Assembly: GCA_023484365.1 (NCBI GenBank)
Contig: JAMDBA010000006.1
Span: 1 to 7,279, forward strand
Source of the DNA: Patescibacteria group bacterium
GTDB taxonomy: Bacteria; Patescibacteria; Paceibacteria; UBA6257; 2-01-FULL-56-20
Direction of reading: 5' to 3'
DNA: 7,279 nucleotides
Below the pieces are notes generated by a model, which did no database searches, had not been told where the DNA came from, and saw nothing but the letters and a program-made list of their open reading frames with translations. A program made the translations under genes and the position numbers. Positions within the stretch are counted from its first letter, which is position 1. Every line of letters begins with the position of its first letter. This document shows, piece after piece, positions 1-6,567 of this stretch.

Positions 1-2013
1 ACCAGAAAAATCGGACCTTACGAACTTAACAAATACCACCTTGAGGGACTAGAACGGCTTTTTAAAAGGTTTCAGGAACAGAGACAAATAAATGTTTCCT
101 GGGAAAAATTTTTGAAACTTTTTAAAAAGGGATATTTTGATAAATACGCCGAAGAAATAACCTCTTATTATGATTTGATGGCCAATCGGAAATTTTTTCC
201 CAACACGCCGGCAATCGCCAACTTCGGAAACGTTTTGGGATTGGGCAGCGCCTGTTTTGTCCTGGATATTGAAGATTCAATGGACTCCATTATGTCTTCG
301 CTTAAAAACGCCGCTTTGATTTTCCAGGCGGGCGGCGGCGTCGGTTATAATTTTTCTAAACTCCGCCCGACCGGCGATTATGTCAGAAGCACCAGCGGAG
401 TCGCTTCCGGACCTTTAAGCTTTATGAAGCTTTTTGATAATATGACCGACACCATTAAGCAGGGCGGAATCAGGCGCGGCGCCAATATGGGAATTTTAAA
501 TTCCAACCATCCGGATATTGAAGAATTTATCACCGTTAAAAAAGGAAACGAGGCTTTAAGAAATTTTAATATTTCCGTTTTCTTAATGCGTGATTTCTGG
601 GATTACCTAAAAAAGAATAAACCCTACCCATTAATTAATCCGCGCAACGGCAAAACTATCCGCGAAGTCAGTCCGCAAAAACTTTTTGACGCGATTATTT
701 ATTCCGCTTGGGAATCGGCCGAACCGGGCGTGATTTTTGATGATAAAATAAATGAGTTTAATCCGTTTTTTAAATCGCTCGGACCGATCCAGACCACCAA
801 CCCCTGCGGCGAAGTTTTGCTGTACCCATACGAATCATGCAATCTCGGCTCAATAAATCTCTGGAACTTCATAAAAGAAAATGGGCGAGGTAAAAAAATA
901 ATTGATTGGGAAGAACTGAAAAACACAATTCTAACGGCTTCCCGATTTTTAGACAACGTCGTTGATATAAATAAATACCCTTTAAAGGCAATTGAAGAAA
1001 TGACTCTAAACACCAGAAAAATCGGACTGGGAATAATGGGCTTGGGAGATTTACTCTATGACCTGGAAATCCCTTACAGCTCCAAAAATGGATTGGAAAC
1101 GATTGAAGAGATTATGGAATTTGTAAATTATTATTCCAAAATCGCTTCAATTGATGTCGCCAAAAAACGCGGCTCTTTTCTTTATTTCAGTAAATCTTTT
1201 TACCCTGAAGGCAGATTGCCTTTTAGCGGCTCGCAAGACCGGTCCTCGTGGCATTTTGATTGGAAAGCCGTAGCCAAAAAAACCAAAAGCGGCATCAGAA
1301 ACGCCTACACGACCGTCGTGGCGCCGACCGGATCGCTTTCAATGATCGCCGGCTGCTCTTCGGGAATGGAGCCTGTTTATAGTCTGGTTTTTGAAAAGAA
1401 TGTCGCTGTCGGAAAATTTTATTACGTTGATTCCGCTTTTGAGCGCCGAATGCAAAAAGAAGGGCTGATGGACGAAGCGCTCTTAAAAAACACCACCGCT
1501 TTGGGCGGAAGCATCCAAAAAATCCCTTATATTTCCGATAAACTTAAAAAAATATTTTTAACCGCATTGGATATTTCTCCCGAAGACCATATCCGCGCTT
1601 TAGCGGCTGTTCAAAAATGGACCGACTCTTCGGTCTCTAAAACTAATAATTTTCCCGCCGACGCCACCACTAAAGAAGTAGAAAAAGTTTACCGCCTCGC
1701 CCACGAACTCGGCTGTAAAGACGTTACCGTTTTCAGGGACACTTCAATCAAAAACCAGGTTCTGGTGCCCGGCGGGACAAAATCCGAAAAAGCAAAAATT
1801 ACTCCGATCAAAGACGAGAAAGCCAAGGGTCTTGCCGTTTACGAAGAAGCCGGTTTTAAGGAAAAAGCGGTATCGCTCAACCTTTCGCCGGCGGCCGGCG
1901 AAAACGGCGAAACAAACAAAGGAGTTGAAAAATGCCCTAACGACGGAACGCCGTTGGTAAAACATGAGGGCTGTAAAGAATGCCCCACCTGCGGCTGGGG
2001 GATGTGTTCTTAA
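1..2013 (+). CDS. nrdJ: Adenosylcobalamin-dependent (class II) ribonucleotide reductase, 5'-truncated by window edge
   Basis: This enzyme reduces ribonucleotides to deoxyribonucleotides by cobalamin-generated thiyl radical chemistry in the cytoplasm. The frame is open from base 1, so the gene begins outside the window; 670 codons are visible and a TTG at 112 is merely an internal leucine. Counting from base 1, the family signatures are FPNTPAIANFG near residue 70, redox Cys85 in SACFVL, a glycine-rich AGGGVGY/LRPTGD stretch, and NPCGE (Asn267, radical Cys269, Glu271). Second redox Cys280 (ESCNLGSINL) lies 11 residues after Cys269, the spacing I recall for Thermotoga NrdJ. Later come TRKIGLGIMGLGD and the phosphate-binding APTGS loop at 441-445. 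A lysine-rich linker leads to a Cys-rich tail (Cys645, 658, 661, 664, 669) that presumably re-reduces the active site. That tail and the absence of an R2 gene nearby favour class II over class I. Stop is TAA. Confidence 0.93.
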   Translation, partial: TRKIGPYELNKYHLEGLERLFKRFQEQRQINVSWEKFLKLFKKGYFDKYAEEITSYYDLMANRKFFPNTPAIANFGNVLGLGSACFVLDIEDSMDSIMSSLKNAALIFQAGGGVGYNFSKLRPTGDYVRSTSGVASGPLSFMKLFDNMTDTIKQGGIRRGANMGILNSNHPDIEEFITVKKGNEALRNFNISVFLMRDFWDYLKKNKPYPLINPRNGKTIREVSPQKLFDAIIYSAWESAEPGVIFDDKINEFNPFFKSLGPIQTTNPCGEVLLYPYESCNLGSINLWNFIKENGRGKKIIDWEELKNTILTASRFLDNVVDINKYPLKAIEEMTLNTRKIGLGIMGLGDLLYDLEIPYSSKNGLETIEEIMEFVNYYSKIASIDVAKKRGSFLYFSKSFYPEGRLPFSGSQDRSSWHFDWKAVAKKTKSGIRNAYTTVVAPTGSLSMIAGCSSGMEPVYSLVFEKNVAVGKFYYVDSAFERRMQKEGLMDEALLKNTTALGGSIQKIPYISDKLKKIFLTALDISPEDHIRALAAVQKWTDSSVSKTNNFPADATTKEVEKVYRLAHELGCKDVTVFRDTSIKNQVLVPGGTKSEKAKITPIKDEKAKGLAVYEEAGFKEKAVSLNLSPAAGENGETNKGVEKCPNDGTPLVKHEGCKECPTCGWGMCS

Positions 2014-2135
2014 AAAAATCTAAAACGCTATCGTTTATTAAGCATCCCGCGAATGATTTTTTGACTTAGGCCGTTGGTTAGGAAAAAAATTATTATCTGG
2101 ATACCGAGTCGCATTATTTTCAAAAATATTAATCA

Positions 2136-2765
2136 ATGGCTAAAGAAGAAAAAGAGCGGGAATTAAAAAAAATCAGGGACGAAGTTTTTAATTTGAAAAA
2201 TTCGCCTCTTTACGACTACCGGACTAAAAATAAATTTTATCCCGTCGTCGGAGAAGGCAATCATAGCGCCAAAATAATCCTAATCGGCGAAGCGCCGGGA
2301 AAAAACGAAGCTTTAACCGGCCGGCCGTTTTGCGGCGCCGCCGGTAAATTTTTAGACCAATTGCTCCAATCGGTAAATTTGAACCGTTCCGAAACCTATA
2401 TCACCAACATCGTCAAAGACAGGCCGCCGGAGAATCGCGACCCCCTGCCGGAAGAAATCGCTCTTTACGCGCCGTTTTTGGATCGTCAGATAAACGCAAT
2501 CCAGCCGAAAATAATCGTCGCGCTGGGCCGGTTTTCAATGAAATATTTAATGGAAAAATTCGGCTTAAGCGATAAGATCGACCTGATCAGCCGACTCCAT
2601 GGCCAAGCTTTTGAGGTAAACACGCCTTACGGCAAAATCAACATTTTTATTTCCTATCATCCGGCAGCCGCGCTTTATGACGGCAGCGCCCGTGAAGTCC
2701 TGCTTAAAGATTTTAAAAATTTAGAGTCGCTGATCAGGTCGATCTTATCGTTTAATATTTTTTAG
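2136..2765 (+). CDS. Family 4-type uracil-DNA glycosylase lacking the Fe-S ligand cysteines
   Basis: A 209-residue uracil-DNA glycosylase of the family 4 (UDGa) fold, predicted to excise uracil from DNA and start base excision repair. Visible motifs in order are VGEGN (38-42), the active-site loop GEAPG (51-55), GRPFCGAAGKFLD (62-74), YITNIVKDRPPENR (88-101), APFLDRQ (112-118), IIVALG (126-131) and the catalytic-region YHPAAAL with His175. Family 4 enzymes normally carry four cysteines binding a 4Fe-4S cluster, two near the N-terminus, one in KCRPP and one about 16 residues later. Here the matching positions are about Leu20, Ser23, Asp95 and Tyr111, and the only cysteine in the protein is Cys66. 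The cluster is therefore almost certainly absent, although the uracil-binding motifs are intact. An in-frame TAA six bases before the ATG fixes this start; no Shine-Dalgarno is visible. The acetyltransferase gene follows after 13 bases. Confidence 0.9.
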   Translation: MAKEEKERELKKIRDEVFNLKNSPLYDYRTKNKFYPVVGEGNHSAKIILIGEAPGKNEALTGRPFCGAAGKFLDQLLQSVNLNRSETYITNIVKDRPPENRDPLPEEIALYAPFLDRQINAIQPKIIVALGRFSMKYLMEKFGLSDKIDLISRLHGQAFEVNTPYGKINIFISYHPAAALYDGSAREVLLKDFKNLESLIRSILSFNIF

Positions 2766-2778
2766 AACTAATTAGAAA

Positions 2779-3306
2779 ATGAATAAAAAAATAAAAATAT
2801 CCGAAGCCAAAATAAAAGATATCCCAGGCATATTAAACATTCAGGAAATCGTTTGGGTAGAATTATATGAAAATAAAAAACTGGGAATTTATAAAAAAGA
2901 CATCGTTGAATCAATGCGGCCAAAAAGCGAGGATATCAAGAAAATCTGGAAAAGAGTGATAAGAACGCGCCGTGATAGCGAAGGAAAAAGTAAAACCTGG
3001 ATCGTGAAAGATAAAAATAAAATCGTTGGATTTAGTTACGCGGTTAAAAAACCTGCGCGAGGCGAGATACGCTCTATTTACATGCTTCCAAAATACCAAG
3101 GAAAGGGAATCGGGAAATCATTAATGATTTCAATGATTGATTGGCTGGGCGGTAAAAAACCAATAACTCTTGAAGTTGCAAATTATGCCAAAAAAACGAT
3201 TAAATTTTATAAGAAATTAGGGTTTGAAAAGACAGGAAAAATTTCTTATCAAAAACTTAATAGCGGGAAAAAAATCATTGAATGCGAAATGGAACTGAGC
3301 TTCTAG
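2779..3306 (+). CDS. GNAT-family N-acetyltransferase
   Basis: A 175-residue cytoplasmic acetyltransferase of the GNAT superfamily, which moves an acetyl group from acetyl-CoA to an amine. The N-terminal strand and helix (KISEAKIKDIPGILNIQ, 6-22) match the usual GNAT opening. WIVKDKNKIVGFSYAV (74-89) is the beta2-beta3-beta4 core, and IRSIYMLPKYQGKGIGKSLM (97-116) is motif A with the Q-x-x-G-x-G pyrophosphate-binding loop (Gln107, Gly110, Gly112). LEVANYAKKTIKFYKKLGFEKTG (about 151-173 region) is motif B with the Asn and Tyr typical of RimI-like enzymes. The insert before the core (about 36-72) is rich in Lys and Arg. The substrate cannot be read from the sequence; protein N-termini, small amines or antibiotics are all possible. 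It starts 13 bases after the glycosylase stop and probably shares its transcript. No Shine-Dalgarno is visible. Stop is TAG. Confidence 0.88.
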   Translation: MNKKIKISEAKIKDIPGILNIQEIVWVELYENKKLGIYKKDIVESMRPKSEDIKKIWKRVIRTRRDSEGKSKTWIVKDKNKIVGFSYAVKKPARGEIRSIYMLPKYQGKGIGKSLMISMIDWLGGKKPITLEVANYAKKTIKFYKKLGFEKTGKISYQKLNSGKKIIECEMELSF

Positions 3307-3356
3307 CCGCTGCCTAAAATTTTTATTACTACGCTCTGAATCTTAATTGCTATATC

Positions 3357-4205
3357 TTATTTTGATTTGCCGGTTGATTTATTTAAAGACCAGAGCAGGG
3401 GGAATTTTTTTGCTTTATTAGCGCCGATTATTTTTATTAAATAAGGAAGAGAACTTGCGCCTTCGCATCTCAGGCCGTTTATTTCTTTCCTGGCGAGCAT
3501 TTCCCCGAAACGCCTATTGCAGGATCCGGCGCTGAATCCGGTAGCTATTAAATCGCCGAAATTATTGGCGTTAAAAATAGTCTCCTTTTTGATTTTTAAA
3601 GTTTCTTCTAATTTAATCATTTCCAAAATCGCCCGACCGGCCAACACTCCTTTGAAATCACCGCCCAGCTCAAGCCCGTCGGCGACCCCCATCCAAGTAG
3701 CGTAGATATTCTTAATAACGCCAATTAAGGAAACGCCGTAAGCGTCTCTGGAGTATTCAAGCTGAATTTTAGTCTCCTTAAGCAAATCTTCTAGTTTAAG
3801 AAAAACTTTTTTGTCGCTGGCGGCGCAAAGACCGAACGCCGGCAAACCCTGGCTGATTTCTTCCGCCAGCATCGGACCGCTGATAATCGCCCATTTATTT
3901 TTAATATTTTTTAATCGGCCAAAAACCGGCTTCGGCTCAAAAAGCCCTTTGGCAAAAGGAATAATAATTGAATCCTTACTAATTAAATAAATTGATTTTT
4001 TAAAAAATTCCCTCAAGCCCCAGGAGGGGATACACAAAAAAATAAAGTCTGCGCCGACCAGCGTTTCTTTTAAATTTTTTCCAGTTGAGCGTTTTTGAGG
4101 GTCTTTATCCCAAATTTCAATATCTAAATCCGACTTTCCGCCTAAAGCCAACGCTCTAGCAAAGCTCATTCCCAATTCGCCTCCGCCGATGATTATCAAT
4201 TTCAT
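3357..4205 (-). CDS. gpsA: NAD(P)-dependent glycerol-3-phosphate dehydrogenase family protein (GpsA-like), divergent
   Basis: Predicted to reduce dihydroxyacetone phosphate to sn-glycerol-3-phosphate for phospholipid backbones. It has 282 residues, shorter than the usual 320-340. The N-terminal Rossmann motif is GGGELGMS (7-14); Asp33 at the end of strand 2 suggests NAD use. Then follow LCIPSWGLR (57-65), AKGL with Lys86, SGPMLAEEI (109-117), GVIKN with catalytic Lys165, and FGDLIATG with Asp218 and Thr222. In the signature that normally reads SRNRRFG, this protein has SCNRRFG, so the arginine that grips the substrate phosphate is Cys229. Glu-Gly of the C-terminal EGASSLPYL is kept. I chose ATG at 4205 rather than one eight codons upstream because it places the Rossmann strand at the N-terminus, as in the family, and because a TATAAT box sits six bases before it. 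Family assignment is sure; activity on the standard substrate is less so. Confidence 0.82.
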   Translation of the reverse strand: MKLIIIGGGELGMSFARALALGGKSDLDIEIWDKDPQKRSTGKNLKETLVGADFIFLCIPSWGLREFFKKSIYLISKDSIIIPFAKGLFEPKPVFGRLKNIKNKWAIISGPMLAEEISQGLPAFGLCAASDKKVFLKLEDLLKETKIQLEYSRDAYGVSLIGVIKNIYATWMGVADGLELGGDFKGVLAGRAILEMIKLEETLKIKKETIFNANNFGDLIATGFSAGSCNRRFGEMLARKEINGLRCEGASSLPYLIKIIGANKAKKFPLLWSLNKSTGKSK

Positions 4206-4209
4206 AATT

Positions 4210-4244
4210 AAATTATAACAAATCGCCAAATTCCGTTATAATTT
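4210..4244. repeat. 10-bp inverted repeat linking two TATAAT boxes
   Basis: AAATTATAAC (4210-4219) and GTTATAATTT (4235-4244) are exact reverse complements with a 15-base spacer. Each arm carries a TATAAT pointing outward or inward, so the gpsA -10 box forms one arm. It may be an operator or simply two promoters of similar sequence facing each other. Confidence 0.7.
4212..4217 (-). promoter_or_regulatory. -10 box for gpsA, leaderless geometry
   Basis: Reading the minus strand, a perfect TATAAT is followed by six bases (TTAATT) and then the ATG at 4205. With the usual six to seven bases from -10 box to transcription start, the mRNA would begin at or beside the A of the start codon, so a leaderless transcript is predicted. 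The -35 region at normal spacing (about TATAAC) does not match TTGACA. Confidence 0.55.
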
Positions 4245-4268
4245 TATTCGCTCCGCTCATAAAATTAT
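4238..4268. repeat. 10-bp AT-only inverted repeat with CGCTCCGCTC loop
   Basis: ATAATTTTAT (4238-4247) and ATAAAATTAT (4259-4268) are exact reverse complements separated by 11 bases containing the tandem pentamer CGCTC-CGCTC (4249-4258). The left arm overlaps a second plus-strand TATAAT at 4237-4242, which has no start codon close behind it. Confidence 0.8.
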
Positions 4269-4275
4269 TTCACTC

Positions 4276-4308
4276 GGAGAAAATAACGGCTTTGCTGTTA
4301 TTTTCTCC
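4276..4308. repeat. Perfect 12-bp inverted repeat extending to a 15-bp hairpin upstream of ligA
   Basis: GGAGAAAATAAC (4276-4287) and GTTATTTTCTCC (4297-4308) are exact reverse complements. The intervening GGC-TTT-GCT adds one G-T and two G-C pairs, leaving a three-base loop. No good T-run follows on either strand, so it is a poor intrinsic terminator. Its overlap with the -35 region of ligA suggests an operator, or part of a palindromic repeat element. Confidence 0.85.
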
Positions 4309-4313
4309 TCGTT

Positions 4314-4319
4314 TATAAT
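4314..4319 (+). promoter_or_regulatory. -10 box for ligA, leaderless geometry
   Basis: A perfect TATAAT is followed by seven bases (TTTAATA) and then the ligA ATG at 4327, which again predicts transcription starting at the start codon. A partial -35 (TTGCTG, 4292-4297, spacing 16) falls in the tip of the 4276-4308 hairpin, so the inverted repeat covers the -35 and spacer. No ribosome binding site lies between box and ATG. Confidence 0.55.
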
Positions 4320-4326
4320 TTTAATA

Positions 4327-6471
4327 ATGGACGCCAAGAAAATGGAAAAATCGACTGATAGAAAAGCCGCCGAAGCGAGAATAAAACAACTGCGCAAATC
4401 AATAAATTATTATCGCTACGCTTACCACGTTTTAGATAAGTCGCTTATTTCCGACGCAGCTTTAGATTCTTTAAAAAAAGAACTATTTGATCTGGAGCTG
4501 AAATATCCCGATCTGATCACTCCCGATTCGCCAACCCAACGCGTTGGCGGCCAACCGCTTAAAGAATTTAAAAAAGTCCGGCACGAAACGCCGATGATTT
4601 CTTTTGACGACGCCTTCAGCGAGCAGGATATTTTAGATTGGCTGGGAAGACTCAATAATTATCTGGGTAAAAACGTTCTGGAAGACAAAAATTTAATCAA
4701 AAACGATGTTTTTTATTGCGAACTTAAAATTGACGGATTAGCGATGGAATTTGTTTACGACAACGGCGTTTTTGTCCGGGGAGCAACGCGAGGCGACGGC
4801 ATGATAGGCGAGAATGTTACCCAAAACATTAAAACAATTGAAGCGGTGCCCCTAAAACTTCTGGACAAAGAAGAGGTTGAGAAAAACTTTAAAATTTTAA
4901 AGCTGGAAAAATTCAATCATCTTCTAAAAAATTGGCCGCCGCCCCATTTGGTTGTTCGCGGCGAAGTTTATATGAGTAAGCGTGAATTTGAAAGGATAAA
5001 TAAAGAACAGCAAAAGAAAGATGAAAAGGTTTTCGCCAACCCGCGCAATATGGCCGCCGGCTCAATCCGCCAACTTGATCCGAAAATAACCGCCAGCCGC
5101 AAACTTGATTCTTTTCAATACGACATCGTCAACGAAGACCTCGGCCAGATTACCCACGAAGAAGAACATTCGCTTTTGAAAGCTTTCGGATTTAAAACGG
5201 GAAAAAACAACAAGCCCGCCAATAGTTTGAAAGAAATTTTCGCGTTCCGCGACTACTGGGCAAAACGCCGCGATAAAGTGCTGGATTACGAAATTGACGG
5301 CACGGTTATTATTTTAAACGACAACAAAACCTACAACGCCGCCGGCGTTATCGGTAAAGCGCCGCGCGCCGCCATTGCTTATAAATTCTCCCCTCGCGAA
5401 GCCACGACGGTTGTTGAAGATATCCAGGTCCAGGTCGGCCGCACTGGCACACTGACACCAGTCGCCGTTTTAAGTCCCGTTGAACTTGGCGGCATCACCA
5501 TCACGCACGCCACTCTCCATAATTACGACCAAATTAAAAAACTGGACGTTAGAGTTGGCGACACCGTTGTTATCAGCCGCGCCGGCGACGTTATCCCGCA
5601 AGTCGCTAAAGTCATAAAAAATATGCGCTCTGGCAAACCAAAGGAATTCCAAATGCCGAAACGCTGCCCGATAGACGGCTCAAAAATAATCAAAGAAGGA
5701 GTTTTTTACCGCTGCTCCAATCCCAATTGCGGCGCGAGAAACCGCGAAGCCCTGAAGCATTTTGTCTCCCGCGGCGCTTTTGATATCCGCGGCTTAGGCC
5801 CTCAAATTCTAGATAGGTTTTTGGATGAAGGATTAATTTCCGATGCCGCTGATATTTTTACGCTTGAAAAAGGAGACGTCGCCGCCCTGCCGCGGTTCGG
5901 CGAAAAATCGGCCGAAAAAATTATCGCCAAAATTAAAACCAAAAAGAAAATCCCTTTAAGAAGATTTATAAATAGTTTAGGAATTTTGCACGTCGGCGAA
6001 GAAACGGCAAATCTCTTGGCGGAAAAATTCAAAACTCAAAATTCAAGATTAAATATTAAAGATTTTTTTGACTGGGCCAGCAAAATGTCAGCGGAAAATT
6101 TCCAAAAAATCGCCGGCATCGGACCAAAAGTTTCAAAAAGCATAAACGACTGGTCCCGCGAGCCGCGCAATATAAAACTTTTAAAAAAGTTTGAAACTAA
6201 CGGCGTTGAGATAGAAATTCCAAAATCATTACCAGGGGGAATAAAACTAAAAGGAAAAATTTTCGTCCTAACCGGCGTTCTTTCCTCTATGGGACGCGAC
6301 GAAGCCAAAGAAAAGATCCGCGCTTTAGGCGGTGAAATTTCCGAATCCGTCAGCCGGAAAACTTCTTACCTTGTCGCCGGCGACGAGCCTGGATCAAAGT
6401 TAGATAAGGCAAAAAAGATAGGCGTCGCAATTTTAAGCGAAAGCGAATTTTTGAAATTAATCCAAGAATAA
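4327..6471 (+). CDS. ligA: NAD-dependent DNA ligase LigA
   Basis: Seals nicks in duplex DNA during replication and repair, using NAD+ to adenylate its active-site lysine. It has 714 residues against about 670 for typical LigA. The N-terminal Ia domain (about 1-75, with YYRYAYHVLD) binds NMN. The nucleotidyltransferase domain holds the KIDG motif with Lys134, followed by TRGDGMIGENVT, VVRGEVYM, FANPRNMAAGSIRQLD and DYEIDGTVI. An OB fold (VQVGRTGTLTPVAVL, THATLHN, GDTVVISRAGDVIP) precedes the zinc finger at 447-468, where ligands would be Cys447, Asp450, Cys463 and Cys468: the second cysteine is replaced by Asp. Helix-hairpin-helix repeats (about 480-630) and a C-terminal BRCT domain (637-714, with SVSRKTSYLVAG and PGSK) complete it. 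About 20 extra charged residues lie near 178-203. The start is ATG just behind a TATAAT box, with no Shine-Dalgarno. Stop is TAA. Confidence 0.96.
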   Translation: MDAKKMEKSTDRKAAEARIKQLRKSINYYRYAYHVLDKSLISDAALDSLKKELFDLELKYPDLITPDSPTQRVGGQPLKEFKKVRHETPMISFDDAFSEQDILDWLGRLNNYLGKNVLEDKNLIKNDVFYCELKIDGLAMEFVYDNGVFVRGATRGDGMIGENVTQNIKTIEAVPLKLLDKEEVEKNFKILKLEKFNHLLKNWPPPHLVVRGEVYMSKREFERINKEQQKKDEKVFANPRNMAAGSIRQLDPKITASRKLDSFQYDIVNEDLGQITHEEEHSLLKAFGFKTGKNNKPANSLKEIFAFRDYWAKRRDKVLDYEIDGTVIILNDNKTYNAAGVIGKAPRAAIAYKFSPREATTVVEDIQVQVGRTGTLTPVAVLSPVELGGITITHATLHNYDQIKKLDVRVGDTVVISRAGDVIPQVAKVIKNMRSGKPKEFQMPKRCPIDGSKIIKEGVFYRCSNPNCGARNREALKHFVSRGAFDIRGLGPQILDRFLDEGLISDAADIFTLEKGDVAALPRFGEKSAEKIIAKIKTKKKIPLRRFINSLGILHVGEETANLLAEKFKTQNSRLNIKDFFDWASKMSAENFQKIAGIGPKVSKSINDWSREPRNIKLLKKFETNGVEIEIPKSLPGGIKLKGKIFVLTGVLSSMGRDEAKEKIRALGGEISESVSRKTSYLVAGDEPGSKLDKAKKIGVAILSESEFLKLIQE

Positions 6472-6516
6472 AATTCCAATATTCTACAGAATACCGGAGG
6501 GTTATTTAACAGAGAG

Positions 6517-6537
6517 AATGCGCGGTGGACAGGATTT
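6517..6537 (-). repeat. Copy 1 of the tRNA-Asp 3' end (degenerate)
   Basis: These 21 bases match 7196-7216, the last bases of tRNA-Asp plus a few downstream, with a single difference (A instead of G at 6531). The match covers the 3' strand of the T-arm, the 3' acceptor strand, the discriminator and four to five trailing bases, then stops abruptly. It lies between the ligA stop and the PH-domain gene. Confidence 0.8.
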
Positions 6538-6538
6538 T

Positions 6539-6562
6539 ACGGCAACCCGGAAAGTATGCCGT
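6539..6562 (-). terminator. Possible terminator hairpin after the PH-domain gene
   Basis: ACGGCA and TGCCGT (6539-6544 and 6557-6562) pair over a 12-base loop six bases past the PH-gene stop, followed on the minus strand by AAAATCC and not by a T-run. The stem is short and the tail is wrong for a classical intrinsic terminator, so this is a weak call. A further palindrome, TATCGCGATA, overlaps the stop codon at 6569-6578. Confidence 0.25.
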
Positions 6563-6567
6563 CGCCC

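Larger units (their letters stand above)
4234..4323 (+). repeat. Near-identical direct repeats bounding the palindromic block before ligA
   Basis: CGTTATAATTTTA (4234-4246) and CGTTTATAATTTTA (4310-4323) differ by one inserted T. They bracket about 63 bases holding the 15-bp hairpin and the right arm of the AT-rich dyad. Short direct repeats around a palindromic core resemble a small intergenic repeat element (REP- or MITE-like), but no second copy in this window proves it. Confidence 0.45.

Noticed and set aside
112..114. TTG as the start codon of the ribonucleotide reductase
   Set aside because: The frame is open back to base 1 and the family has at least 100 further residues before this point, so the TTG is an internal Leu codon and the gene is cut by the window.
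699..1013. Minus-strand ORFs inside nrdJ, gpsA and ligA (for example 699-1013, 1744-1965, 5802-6032, 6036-6308)
   Set aside because: They lie wholly antisense to well-conserved coding sequence and show no recognisable motif or start signal.
2014..2135. Terminator or promoter in the nrdJ-glycosylase gap
   Set aside because: The only hairpin is a 5-bp AAACG/CGTTT stem (2023-2036) without a T-run, and TTGACT at 2061 has no -10 box at usable spacing. I see nothing convincing in this stretch.
3307..3356. Bidirectional terminator between the convergent acetyltransferase and gpsA genes
   Set aside because: No stem of useful length can be drawn in these 50 bases.
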